Positions 54,475 through 63,533 of a stretch of 64,000 bases of DNA are shown here, piece after piece. Made by a program: the position numbers and the translations under genes. Source of the stretch: Kordia algicida (GTDB taxonomy: Bacteria; Bacteroidota; Bacteroidia; Flavobacteriales; Flavobacteriaceae). The stretch lies in NCBI RefSeq assembly GCF_051013375.1, contig NZ_CP142125.1. One strand, 5' to 3'. Below the pieces are notes generated by a model. It was not told the DNA's origin and ran no database searches. It was given only the letters and a program-made list of their open reading frames with translations. Every line of letters starts with the position of its first letter. The stretch's first letter is position 1.

Positions 54475-55818
54475 TTACAGAACTCCTTGTGCAATCATTG
54501 CATCAGCTACTTTTACGAAACCAGCAATATTTGCTCCTTTTACGTAGTCAATGAATCCGTTTTCATCTTTTCCGTATTCTTCACAAGCACTGTGAATATC
54601 TTTCATAATTTGCTTTAGTTTTGCGTCTACTTCTTCGCGACTCCAACTGTAACGTAAAGAGTTTTGTGTCATTTCTAAACCAGAAGTTGCCACTCCACCA
54701 GCATTGGATGCTTTTCCTGGTGCAAATAATATTTTATTGTTTAAAAATACTTCAATCGCTTCTGGTGTAGAAGGCATATTTGCTCCTTCACTCACACAAA
54801 TACAACCATTATCTACTAACGTTTGTGCTTCTTCGCCATTCAATTCATTTTGAGTAGCACATGGCAATGCAACATCACATGCAACGCTCCATGGTCTTTC
54901 TCCTTTGTGGAATGTTGCCGAAGGATATTTTTCTGTGTATTCGTGAATTCTTCCTCTTTTTACATTTTTGAGTTCCATGATGAAGGCTAACTTTTCTTCG
55001 TCAATTCCATCAGCATCATGAATATATCCAGAAGAATCAGACATGGTAACGACTTTAGCCCCAAGTTGAGTTGCTTTTTCTGCAGCATATTGCGCTACGT
55101 TTCCAGCACCAGAAATTGTAACTGTTTTTCCTTCAAAAGATGCTCCTTTCGTTCCTAACATACTTTGTGCAAAGTATACGTTTCCGTATCCTGTAGCTTC
55201 TGGACGAATTAACGATCCGCCCCAAGTAATACCTTTTCCAGTAAGAACTCCAGTGAATTCGTTTCTCAGTTTTTTATACATACCGAACATGTACCCAATT
55301 TCACGACCACCAACTCCGATGTCTCCCGCAGGAACGTCAGTATCTGGACCAATATGTCTGAATAATTCCGACATGAAAGCCTGGCAGAAACGCATAATTT
55401 CTAAATCAGATTTTCCTTTTGGATTGAAATCCGATCCTCCTTTTCCACCTCCCATAGGAAGTGTTGTTAAACTATTTTTAAATACTTGCTCAAAAGCCAA
55501 GAATTTAAGGATGCTTAAGTTTACACTTGGGTGAAAACGTAATCCTCCTTTATAAGGTCCGATAGCAGAATTCATTTCAATTCTGTATCCGCGATTTACT
55601 TGAGTTTCTCCATTATCATCTACCCAGGCAACTCTGAACATTACTACACGCTCAGGTTCTACCATTCTTTCAAGTATTTTTGTTCCTTTATATTTTTCTT
55701 TTCCTTCAATATAAGGGATTACAGCCTCCGCAACTTCCTGAACTGCTTGTAAAAATTCAGGTTCGTGTCCGTTTGTCTGCTTTACCAAGTCTAAAAAGTC
55801 TTTTACTTTTGCTTCCAT
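54475..55818 (-). CDS. gdhA: NADP-specific glutamate dehydrogenase
   Basis: 447 residues, the hexameric GDH size. It interconverts 2-oxoglutarate + ammonium and glutamate. Substrate-domain motifs: RGYRIEMNSAIGPYKGGLRFHPSVN and the catalytic-Lys segment PMGGGKGGSDF. The Rossmann NAD(P) domain has VTISGAGNVAQYAAEKA. The assignment to NADP rather than NAD is by close likeness to the long GDH I class. Transcribed alone, with a -7 box at 55868 and its own terminator. Confidence 0.96.
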   Translation of the reverse strand: MEAKVKDFLDLVKQTNGHEPEFLQAVQEVAEAVIPYIEGKEKYKGTKILERMVEPERVVMFRVAWVDDNGETQVNRGYRIEMNSAIGPYKGGLRFHPSVNLSILKFLAFEQVFKNSLTTLPMGGGKGGSDFNPKGKSDLEIMRFCQAFMSELFRHIGPDTDVPAGDIGVGGREIGYMFGMYKKLRNEFTGVLTGKGITWGGSLIRPEATGYGNVYFAQSMLGTKGASFEGKTVTISGAGNVAQYAAEKATQLGAKVVTMSDSSGYIHDADGIDEEKLAFIMELKNVKRGRIHEYTEKYPSATFHKGERPWSVACDVALPCATQNELNGEEAQTLVDNGCICVSEGANMPSTPEAIEVFLNNKILFAPGKASNAGGVATSGLEMTQNSLRYSWSREEVDAKLKQIMKDIHSACEEYGKDENGFIDYVKGANIAGFVKVADAMIAQGVL

Positions 55819-55867
55819 AAACGAAGTTTGATTAACAAATTTTTATTAATATCATTATTTGACAGTA

Positions 55868-55875
55868 CAAATATA
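55868..55875 (-). promoter_or_regulatory. -7 element (TATATTTG) for gdhA
   Basis: Minus-strand TATATTTG is identical to the -7 box of the small RNA copies and lies 50 bases before the start codon. No -33 TTG at 19 bases. Confidence 0.5.
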
Positions 55876-56027
55876 CATTTAATTAAAAAAAAACACCTTT
55901 TTTTTTACAATTTGATAATTTTTAACGTACACAATCTGACTTTCTGTATTCCGTTAATCTTAGGATGCTTACAAAAGAATAAACATCAGATAATACACTT
56001 TTTGTTTTTTTGTTTTGAGGGTTTTTA

Positions 56028-56035
56028 TATATTTG
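56028..56035 (+). promoter_or_regulatory. -7 element (TATATTTG) for the outer-membrane barrel gene
   Basis: Plus-strand TATATTTG lies 35 bases before the start at 56070. Upstream TTTG sequences exist but not at 19 bases. Confidence 0.4.
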
Positions 56036-56069
56036 CTGTATAGCCTTATAAAAATAGCTGGTTTATAAC

Positions 56070-56858
56070 ATGTTAAATAGAATTCGCCCTATCTTCCTAC
56101 TTTTCATGCTGATGTGCGCTGGTACAGTGAACGCTCAATTTGGTTTTTCTCACGAAATTGGTTTTGTCATTGGTCCAAATGCATTTCAATCAGATTATGG
56201 AGAACGTAATGACTTTGAAACCAATATTGGAAATGTTGGGCTCGAACTTGGTATTGTACATTATTTGAACTTTTCATACCGTGCCGAATGTAACTGCTTC
56301 ACTCGTTACACCTATTTTAACGATCACTTTAAAGTAAGAAATGAGTTAACACTTACCTCTGTTAATTTAGAACACTTTGGTAGATATGTTGGTGACGACA
56401 AAGTATCTCTAACAGCAGACCAATTACGTGCCATGCATGGAAACACACGTGTTTTAAACCTTGGAACACAATTGGAATTCTTCCCAAGAAGTATTCGTGA
56501 GTTTGAAAGCGGTGGATATTTATTAGCACCTTATGCAGCCTTAGGAGTTCAGTATAATTACTTTACACCTACGGTTGAATCTGATTTAGGACCACTTACC
56601 GATCCTACCGTATTACCCGTAAAATATCAAAATGCTTACCAAAATGAATCAGGGTCTACATGGTCTATTGTAGCAAGTTTTGGAACACGTTATAAATTTA
56701 CAGAAACATCCGATTTGTTGTTTGATGTACGTTGGAGATATTATTTTTCAAACTGGGTTGATGGATTAAATCCTGATGAAAATCTCTATCCTGAAAATAA
56801 AGCAAACGATTGGGGATTTATTATTAATGTAGGTTATATTTATTATTTAAATTTCTAA
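56070..56858 (+). CDS. Small outer-membrane beta-barrel protein
   Basis: 262 residues. Signal peptide MLNRIRPIFLLFMLMCAGTVNAQ, then alternating strands with glycine/aromatic girdles (GNVGLELGIVHYLNFSYRAEC, LLFDVRWRYYFSNWVDG, WGFIINVGYIYYLNF) ending in Phe, so an outer-membrane barrel of 10-12 strands. It resembles a conserved flavobacterial family of about 260 residues without a known function. Possible roles are a T9SS accessory or a porin-like protein. It is a single gene, divergent from gdhA. Confidence 0.75.
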   Translation: MLNRIRPIFLLFMLMCAGTVNAQFGFSHEIGFVIGPNAFQSDYGERNDFETNIGNVGLELGIVHYLNFSYRAECNCFTRYTYFNDHFKVRNELTLTSVNLEHFGRYVGDDKVSLTADQLRAMHGNTRVLNLGTQLEFFPRSIREFESGGYLLAPYAALGVQYNYFTPTVESDLGPLTDPTVLPVKYQNAYQNESGSTWSIVASFGTRYKFTETSDLLFDVRWRYYFSNWVDGLNPDENLYPENKANDWGFIINVGYIYYLNF

Positions 56859-56877
56859 ACAAACAATATACAATGAG

Positions 56878-56908
56878 AAAGCCATTCCCGTAAAGAATGG
56901 CTTTTTTT
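56878..56908. terminator. Bidirectional terminator between convergent genes
   Basis: AAAGCCATTC / GAATGGCTTTTTTT stem, loop CCGTAAA, between the barrel gene (+) and the PLP enzyme gene (-). Confidence 0.85.
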
Positions 56909-56918
56909 GTTACATATT

Positions 56919-58070
56919 TTATTTCGTTATTTTTGATAATGCCTGCTCTAAATCAGCAATAAGATCGTCAACATCTTCAATACCTACGCTTAAGCGGATT
57001 AAAGCATCTACGACACCAATTTTTTCTCGTTCCTCCTTAGGAATGCTTGCATGTGTCATACTTGCTGGATGACCCGCCAAAGATTCTACACCTCCTAAAG
57101 ATTCTGCCAAGGTAAAAATCTTTAAGTTTTCTACAATTTTGATCGCTTCTTCATAATTATTCCCTTTGATGACAAAAGAAATCATTCCGCCAAAATCGTC
57201 CATTTGTTTTTTTACAATAGCATGATTTGGATGATTTTTAAGTCCTGGCCAGTACACTTTTTCTATTTTCGGATGATTCGCTAAGTATACTGCAATCGCC
57301 TTTCCATTTTCACAATGGCGTTGCATACGCACATGCAAGGTTTTGATACCTCGTAACGCTAAAAAACTGTCCATCGGTCCGCAAATAGCGCCACTTGCAT
57401 TTTGAATAAAGTATAATTTATCTGCAATTTCTTTATCATTTACAATCAAAGCGCCCATCACCAAATCACTGTGTCCGCCAATGTATTTTGTAGCAGAATG
57501 CATCACAATGTCTGCGCCCAAATCTAAAGGTCTTTGCAAATATGGTGTCGCAAAGGTATTATCAACCGCCAACATAACTTGGTGTTTTTTGGCAATGACA
57601 GAAACAGCTTCAATATCAATAATATTCATCATCGGATTTGTAGGCGTTTCTACCCAAATAAGCTTGGTATTTTCGTTTACATACGATTCAATTTTTGCTA
57701 CATTTTCCATGCCTACAAAATGAAATTTGATACCAAAACCTTCAAAAATTCTTGTAAACAAACGATATGTTCCGCCATATAAATCGTTTGTAGAAATGAC
57801 TTCATCACCAGGTTTTAATAGTTTTATAATGGCATCAATTGCTGCCAAACCAGAAGCAAATGCCAAACCGTAGTTTCCGTTTTCAATACTCGCCAGCGCA
57901 TTTTCTAGGGCATTTCGTGTCGGATTGTGCGTGCGTGAATATTCATAACCTTTATGTCCGCCTGGCGTACTTTGCGCATACGTAGAGGTTTGATATATTG
58001 GTTGCATCACAGCTCCGTACGCCTTGTCTGGTTCTTGTTTGCCGTGAATGGTTTTGGTATTGAATTTCAT
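56919..58070 (-). CDS. Cystathionine gamma-synthase/lyase-type PLP enzyme
   Basis: 383 residues, the classical size of the Cys/Met-metabolism PLP family. The PLP lysine is Lys195 in HSATKYIGGHSD. Other motifs are YSRTHNPTRNALE (Tyr and Arg for the phosphate), ASGLAAIDAI, WVETPTNP and LAVDNTFATPYLQRPL. It would make cystathionine from an activated homoserine and Cys, or cleave cystathionine; synthase, lyase and methionine gamma-lyase cannot be told apart here. Single gene with a -7 box (58094) and a shared terminator. Confidence 0.9.
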   Translation of the reverse strand: MKFNTKTIHGKQEPDKAYGAVMQPIYQTSTYAQSTPGGHKGYEYSRTHNPTRNALENALASIENGNYGLAFASGLAAIDAIIKLLKPGDEVISTNDLYGGTYRLFTRIFEGFGIKFHFVGMENVAKIESYVNENTKLIWVETPTNPMMNIIDIEAVSVIAKKHQVMLAVDNTFATPYLQRPLDLGADIVMHSATKYIGGHSDLVMGALIVNDKEIADKLYFIQNASGAICGPMDSFLALRGIKTLHVRMQRHCENGKAIAVYLANHPKIEKVYWPGLKNHPNHAIVKKQMDDFGGMISFVIKGNNYEEAIKIVENLKIFTLAESLGGVESLAGHPASMTHASIPKEEREKIGVVDALIRLSVGIEDVDDLIADLEQALSKITK

Positions 58071-58093
58071 AAGCTGCTTCTTTGAGTCTTCTA

Positions 58094-58101
58094 CAAATTT
58101 A
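58094..58101 (-). promoter_or_regulatory. -7 element (TAAATTTG) for the PLP enzyme gene
   Basis: Minus-strand TAAATTTG fits TAnnTTTG and lies 24 bases before the start at 58070. Confidence 0.45.
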
Positions 58102-58166
58102 ACGTTTCGTTTGTAGATTTTCAGATTATAGATGTACCTTTATCAGTAATTAACTTTTTTGTTGAA

Positions 58167-59813
58167 ATGATATATAAAAATAACAATTTACCAAAATACC
58201 TTCTTTTTGTATTTACGCTTTGTAGTATACATGTATTTTCTCAAAATTTTACCAAACAAGATACCTTACGCGGCTCTATTACGCCTGAACGTGCTTGGTG
58301 GGATTTGACACATTATCATTTAGATATTTCAGTTGATCCTGATGAGCGAACCATTAGCGGAAGCAATACCATTCAGTATACAGTATTAGAAAGAGGACAA
58401 AAGAAGCTTCAAGTGGATTTGCAACCACCATTACAAATGACAAAAGCAGTCCAAAATGGAGAAGAATTACAAATTACACACGATGGAAATGCACATTTTA
58501 TCCATCTAAAGAAAAGACAAAAAAAAGGAAAAGTATACAGTGTACAAGTTTTTTATGAGGGAAAACCAAAAGTTGCCAAACGTCCACCATGGGATGGCGG
58601 AATTACTTGGAAAAAAGATAGTAACGGACTTCCGTTTATCGCTTCTTCTTGTCAAGGTTTGGGCGCGAGTGTTTGGTGGCCATGCAAAGATCATATGTAT
58701 GATGAAGTTGATAGTATGAAAATAAGTGTGAATGTTCCGAAAAATTTGATGAATGTGTCAAACGGACGTTTGATAAAAGTTGATGAGTTAGACAATAACA
58801 CCAAAACCTATCATTGGAATGTGTTGAATCCGATAAATAATTATGGTGTAAATATTAATATTGGAGACTATGTCCACTTTGGCGAAAAATATGCTGGTGA
58901 AAAAGGTGAGTTGGATATGGATTATTATGTACTCAGAGAAAATTTAGCCAAAGCGAAAGAACAATTTAAAGATGCCAAACGTACCATGGAAGCTTTTGAG
59001 CATTGGTTTGGACCGTATCCGTTTTATGAAGATAGTTATAAGCTGGTAGAAGCACCATATTTAGGCATGGAACATCAAAGTTCGGTTACGTATGGAAACG
59101 GATATACAAATGGTTATCGCGGTTATGACTTAAGTCGTACAGGTTGGGGAATGAAGTTCGATTTTATTATTGTGCATGAATCAGGACATGAATGGTTTGC
59201 CAATAATATTACCAATATTGATATTGCCGATATGTGGATTCACGAGAGTTTTACGGCGTATTCTGAGAATTTATTTTTGGATTATTTCTACGGGAAAGAT
59301 GCAAGTTCAAAATATGTGATTGGAACACGCGAAAGTGTTCAAAATGATCGTCCAATTATTGGAAAATATAATGTGAATCATGAAGGTTCGAGCGATATGT
59401 ATTATAAAGGTGCAAATATGTTGCACACCATTCGCCAATTGATAAACGACGATGAGAAATGGCGCAGTATTTTACGTGGATTGAATAAAGATTTTTATCA
59501 TCAAACGGTAACCACACAACAGATTGAAAGTTACATCAGTGAAAAATCTGGAATTGATTTATCTTCCGTTTTTGACCAATATTTGAGAACTACAAATATT
59601 CCTGTATTACGTTACAAAAGAGATGGAAATAAATTTACTTATCGTTGGGAAAACTGTGTTCCTGATTTTGATATGAAAGTAGAAGTCGCTCTGAATAAAG
59701 AAATAATGCTGCTTTCTCCAACGACCGAATGGCAAACTAAAAAACTAGCTTCTCCAGTTACAAATAGAGAGTTGAATCCGAACTTTTATGTGACGATGGA
59801 AGAAGAAAAGTAA
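58167..59813 (+). CDS. M1 family metallo-aminopeptidase, secreted
   Basis: 548 residues. Signal peptide MIYKNNNLPKYLLFVFTLCS...VFSQ (about residue 26). N-terminal beta domain (LTHYHLDISVDPDERTISGSNTI) and the M1 catalytic domain with HESGH (His337, Glu338, His341) and the third zinc ligand Glu360 in WIHESFTAYSE. The exopeptidase motif reads GMEHQ (300-304) where classical enzymes have GAMEN. It is short because the HEAT-like C-terminal domain is missing, as in many Bacteroidota M1 peptidases. It would trim N-terminal residues of peptides in the periplasm or at the surface. Single gene; an intergenic repeat region follows. Confidence 0.93.
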   Translation: MIYKNNNLPKYLLFVFTLCSIHVFSQNFTKQDTLRGSITPERAWWDLTHYHLDISVDPDERTISGSNTIQYTVLERGQKKLQVDLQPPLQMTKAVQNGEELQITHDGNAHFIHLKKRQKKGKVYSVQVFYEGKPKVAKRPPWDGGITWKKDSNGLPFIASSCQGLGASVWWPCKDHMYDEVDSMKISVNVPKNLMNVSNGRLIKVDELDNNTKTYHWNVLNPINNYGVNINIGDYVHFGEKYAGEKGELDMDYYVLRENLAKAKEQFKDAKRTMEAFEHWFGPYPFYEDSYKLVEAPYLGMEHQSSVTYGNGYTNGYRGYDLSRTGWGMKFDFIIVHESGHEWFANNITNIDIADMWIHESFTAYSENLFLDYFYGKDASSKYVIGTRESVQNDRPIIGKYNVNHEGSSDMYYKGANMLHTIRQLINDDEKWRSILRGLNKDFYHQTVTTQQIESYISEKSGIDLSSVFDQYLRTTNIPVLRYKRDGNKFTYRWENCVPDFDMKVEVALNKEIMLLSPTTEWQTKKLASPVTNRELNPNFYVTMEEEK

Positions 59814-60176
59814 TTTAGCTTTGCTTCGCTTTTAGACATGTTCTCGCAGGCGAGAATTTCTTAGATTGTTAGATTGCTCTGCAATTAGACTTTTACTCAG
59901 AAGTTATATCCTACAACAGTGAACAATTCGTGAATTCGTGGTAAAAAAGTATTTAGTATTGAGATATGAGTATTGAGAACGGAAACATAACAAACAGATT
60001 ACTTCGTCATGCTTCCTCGTAATGACGTTGCAAAGGATTTCCCACAACAGTGAGCAATTCGTGAAAATTCATCAAAGTAAAGAGAAGAAGTAAAACACGA
60101 ACAAGTCTAAGAGCGTTAGCGATCTTGTATCTAAAAGCGATAGCGGTCTAAAACAGCAAAGCGAATCTAAAAAAAA
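59814..60176. other. Intergenic region packed with short repeats and hairpins, no gene
   Basis: It holds TTCTCG-CAGG-CGAGAA (59841-59856), which may terminate the M1 gene; the direct repeat ACAACAGTGA(A/G)CAATTCGTGAA (59911-59934 and 60042-60065); the AGTATTGAG unit twice (59952-59980); CGTCAT...ATGACG (60005-60027); and three degenerate TCTAA-A/G-AGCG units (60098-60170). No open frame looks coding. Confidence 0.6.
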
Positions 60177-62018
60177 TCAAATCTCCTCAACAAAATCCAT
60201 AAAGACTTCTTGATGATGTTCTAAATCCATCTTTGGAGATAACGCCACACGCGCTATATAATCCTTGTCACCTTCTTTGGTGGTTCCTTGTGTTGATGTC
60301 GCAGGAATCGTCCAATAACAACCTTTTAATTGTCCGTAACTCACGCAATATTTACTTTCGTCTGGAATTTCGGTAATCATCATGTTGATAAGTTTATGAT
60401 TCAGTTTTCGCTTGTACGATTCGCGTTCTTCATCTGTATTTCCTTTGGTCGGAAGGTCTAATGAAAATACAGAAGGTGTAAATCCTTCTGCCGCCAATTC
60501 TTCAGAAACAAAGTTAATTTTTGCCGCTGGCAATGTCTCTTGGATAAAGGTTACAAATTCACGTGTATTTTTATACGCATCTGCAATTCTCTGATTCATA
60601 GAAGGCAATTGTTTTGCCAATATTTCGTATTGCAACGCTGTCGCTTCATTATCGCAAAGATTCAGATGTTTTTCTATTTTTTCCATTAAAGCTGCTGCTT
60701 TTTGGTTTCCAACACAATAACCTGCAGTACACAAACCGCCGCTTGGAAATTTTGATCCGCTGGCATACGAAATTGCTTTTACGGTAGAAAGTATTTTGCC
60801 TTCGCCCAAGAAAAGTACGTTGGGACAAAATGTTTGATCTAAAATAAAAACGGGTTCTATTGCTGTTTCCCCTTTAGAAGTTTTTCGTTGTTTTTCTAAA
60901 GCTTCTTTTAAAGCGATTAAATCGGGAACTTCCACTCTTGGATTTGTCGGAATTTCTGCAATGATAAAAGGAATTGCATCTTCTTCAGCCACTTTATTTA
61001 GTACAGTATTGACACTTTTTACCATATCATTATCGCCATCTACTGGTAAATCTACAACGGCAACATTTTCCACACAAGCTGCCACACGTCTGGCTTGATC
61101 GTTGGTGCCACCGTAACAATTTGGAGGAACGATAAATTTAATGGCTTTTTCAGGATAATTCTCCATTGCATCATGAATCAATCCCATCATAATAGCATAT
61201 TGAATAGACAATCCGCTCGAAGCGACCAACGGTTTTGTGTCAACTCCTGTAATTGTCGTAATTGCATTTAAAACGTCTGTTTTATCTGTTTCTACAGTTG
61301 TTTCAGAAGTTGCTAAAGCTGTTTTTTCTGTAAGCACTTTTAACACTTTCAAACAATCGGCAGGCGTCATCGCAATGGTTTCTCTACGACGTACATGCTG
61401 AATTTCAGAAATGTAATGCGCATTTTCTTCATTCGTCATTACGATACTTCCTAAAGTTTCTTGAAAACTGATAAAGAAGTCAATGTTTGATGTAAAATCA
61501 ATTGATTGAAGATCGCTATCTTGGGAAATGAAAATGGTACTTCCGTCAAATTTTGTGATCTCAGAAGTACTTTCAATCTTTTTCAATTCAAAAGTATATC
61601 CATACACATTTCGCACTATTTCAGCATCAAAAAAAGCAGGCAATTCTCCCGTGTATAGGATTTGTGTATTTTTTTGATCTAATAAATTTTTTCTCAGAAT
61701 TGCCAAAATAGGCGTCACTTTTGAAGAAAAACTAATGACATTTTCTGGCTCAAGATCGTTTATTTTTGCAATTGTCCATTCTAACACACATGAAAGCGGA
61801 TGTCCTAAACGAATATAATCGTACGCCGTTGGTAATATTTCAAGCGAAGATGTTGTTGTATTGTTGTCGTTAAATAAAATTTCAAAATGCTCTAAAAACT
61901 GAACTTTCGCCAATTTTTCATTGTAAATATCTAGTCTATGCGTTGTTAATCGCAACCAATTATCGGGAATGTTTTCTAAAACATTTTTTATGTATGTGAG
62001 TGCTGTAGTGCCTTCCAT
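60177..62018 (-). CDS. Long Cys/Met-metabolism PLP enzyme (cystathionine gamma-synthase-like)
   Basis: 613 residues, about 200 longer than ordinary family members because of an N-terminal extension (about 1-230) of unknown fold. The C-terminal two-thirds carry the PLP fold: ASSGLSIQYAIMMG, AEIPTNPRVEVPDL, FILDQTFCPN and the PLP lysine in ASGSKFPSGGLCTAG (about residue 423). The length and motifs recall the fungal-type cystathionine gamma-synthases (STR2-like). The substrate is not determined. It is separate from the shorter family member at 56919, so two enzymes of this family coexist. Confidence 0.85.
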   Translation of the reverse strand: MEGTTALTYIKNVLENIPDNWLRLTTHRLDIYNEKLAKVQFLEHFEILFNDNNTTTSSLEILPTAYDYIRLGHPLSCVLEWTIAKINDLEPENVISFSSKVTPILAILRKNLLDQKNTQILYTGELPAFFDAEIVRNVYGYTFELKKIESTSEITKFDGSTIFISQDSDLQSIDFTSNIDFFISFQETLGSIVMTNEENAHYISEIQHVRRRETIAMTPADCLKVLKVLTEKTALATSETTVETDKTDVLNAITTITGVDTKPLVASSGLSIQYAIMMGLIHDAMENYPEKAIKFIVPPNCYGGTNDQARRVAACVENVAVVDLPVDGDNDMVKSVNTVLNKVAEEDAIPFIIAEIPTNPRVEVPDLIALKEALEKQRKTSKGETAIEPVFILDQTFCPNVLFLGEGKILSTVKAISYASGSKFPSGGLCTAGYCVGNQKAAALMEKIEKHLNLCDNEATALQYEILAKQLPSMNQRIADAYKNTREFVTFIQETLPAAKINFVSEELAAEGFTPSVFSLDLPTKGNTDEERESYKRKLNHKLINMMITEIPDESKYCVSYGQLKGCYWTIPATSTQGTTKEGDKDYIARVALSPKMDLEHHQEVFMDFVEEI

Positions 62019-62041
62019 TATTTTATACGTTATAAAGCTTA

Positions 62042-62049
62042 CAAATATA
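62042..62049 (-). promoter_or_regulatory. -7 element (TATATTTG) for the long PLP enzyme gene
   Basis: Minus-strand TATATTTG lies 24 bases before the start at 62018. Confidence 0.45.
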
Positions 62050-62283
62050 GGTTAATTTAGATTTTTTTTGAATTGACATGAGTCGTTTTATCATCTTGAC
62101 ACTTACAAAAAATCTTGTTCAAGATTACTCATGTAGGTTTCGAATTTCATATAAATATTTCGAAAGAAAAATTCATTTTCGTTATATTTTCATTAAAAGT
62201 ATTCATTTTTGATGGAAATGGATTTTCTTTGTAAAAATTATTACGATTCATTTTAAACAACCTCCTTTTAAAACTGTATACTC

Positions 62284-62634
62284 GTGAAAAAAATATATCA
62301 CCTTCAGACATGTAATACGTGTCAGCGAATTATTAAAGAGATTCAACCAACTCCCGATGTTGTCCTTCAAAATATAAAAGAAGAAGAAATTACTGCAAAA
62401 CAGTTGGAAGAAATGCACGAACTTTCGGGAAGTTACGAGGCTTTATTTAGCAAACGTGCTCGGTTATACAAAGAAAAGGATCTGAAAAATAAGGACTTAA
62501 GCGAAGAAGATTATAAGCAATTTATTTTGGAACACTACACATTTTTAAAACGACCAGTTATTATTGTAAATGACAAAATTTTTATTGGAAATTCGGCAAA
62601 AACGGTTGCAGCGGCCAAAGAAGCAATTTTCTAA
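62284..62634 (+). CDS. ArsC/Spx-family thioredoxin-fold protein
   Basis: 116 residues, from a GTG start; no in-frame ATG nearby gives a better N-terminus. CxxC is present as TCNTCQ (Cys10, Cys13), near the N-terminus as in Spx-type and arsenate-reductase-like proteins. The rest fits the ArsC fold (QNIKEEEITAKQLEEM, then FLKRPVIIVNDKIFIGNSAKTV). Whether it reduces arsenate, regulates RNA polymerase, or does neither is not decidable. It leads a tight operon: the EamA gene begins two bases after its stop. Confidence 0.85.
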   Translation: MKKIYHLQTCNTCQRIIKEIQPTPDVVLQNIKEEEITAKQLEEMHELSGSYEALFSKRARLYKEKDLKNKDLSEEDYKQFILEHYTFLKRPVIIVNDKIFIGNSAKTVAAAKEAIF

Positions 62635-62636
62635 TC

Positions 62637-63533
62637 ATGTCTAAAAAAACCTTTGCTTTTATTGCTGCCTTTATGGTGCAAGTTTTTTATGGAGTTACCT
62701 TTACGTTTGCATCTGATGTGATAAAAGGTGGTTACATAAAACCTTTCGGATTTATATTGCTACGCGTTGCTGGCGCAGGAGTTTTGTTTTGGATATTTAG
62801 CATGTTTGCACCCAAAGAAAAAATAGCACGCAAAGACTTTCTTACCTTTTTCTTAGGAGCCGTTTTCGGAATTGCTATTAATATGCTCTGCTTTTTTAAA
62901 GGATTTGAATATACAACGCCCATTCATGCTTCGGTAATTATGGTTGTTGTGCCCATTATTGTATTGATATTATCGGCTATTTTCTTAAAAGAAAAAGTAA
63001 TTCCTACTAAAATCATTGGAATTGTTTTGGGACTTTCGGGAGCTGTTGTACTGAGTTTGTACGGAAAAGCAACTGCAAATTCATCCAACATTCCTCTTGG
63101 GAATTTGTTAGTCTTTATCAATGCGGTTTCTTATAGTATTTATATTATCATCATTAAAAAATTAACATCTAAATATCATCCGTTTACCTTTATAAAATGG
63201 TTATTTTTGTTTGGAACGATCTTAGTTTTTCCTTTCGGATTTTCACAATTAAGCACTGTAGATTGGGCTGTTTTTTCACCATACATATTTTTTGAAGTTG
63301 CTTTTGTAATTGTTGGTGCCACTTTTGCGACATATTTACTAAACCCTATGGCTTTGCGCGAATTGAAAGCTTCAACTGTAACCACTTTTTTATACCTTCA
63401 ACCTGTAATTGCGGGAATTTTTGCCGTACTTGTGGGTAGTGATTCCCTTGATATTATTAAAATTGTAGCTGCCATATTGATATTTTCTGGGGTTTATCTA
63501 GTTACTTTAAATAAATCCAAAGCAAAAGCATGA
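62637..63533 (+). CDS. EamA/DMT-family transporter
   Basis: 298 residues with ten hydrophobic segments in two EamA repeats (about 1-140 and 150-290), a typical drug/metabolite transporter of the inner membrane. Motifs: GVTFTFASDVIKGGYIKPFGFILLR in the first repeat and FLYLQPVIAGIFAVLVG in the second. The transported compound is unknown. Its stop overlaps the next start by four bases (ATGA), so the genes are translationally coupled. Confidence 0.92.
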   Translation: MSKKTFAFIAAFMVQVFYGVTFTFASDVIKGGYIKPFGFILLRVAGAGVLFWIFSMFAPKEKIARKDFLTFFLGAVFGIAINMLCFFKGFEYTTPIHASVIMVVVPIIVLILSAIFLKEKVIPTKIIGIVLGLSGAVVLSLYGKATANSSNIPLGNLLVFINAVSYSIYIIIIKKLTSKYHPFTFIKWLFLFGTILVFPFGFSQLSTVDWAVFSPYIFFEVAFVIVGATFATYLLNPMALRELKASTVTTFLYLQPVIAGIFAVLVGSDSLDIIKIVAAILIFSGVYLVTLNKSKAKA

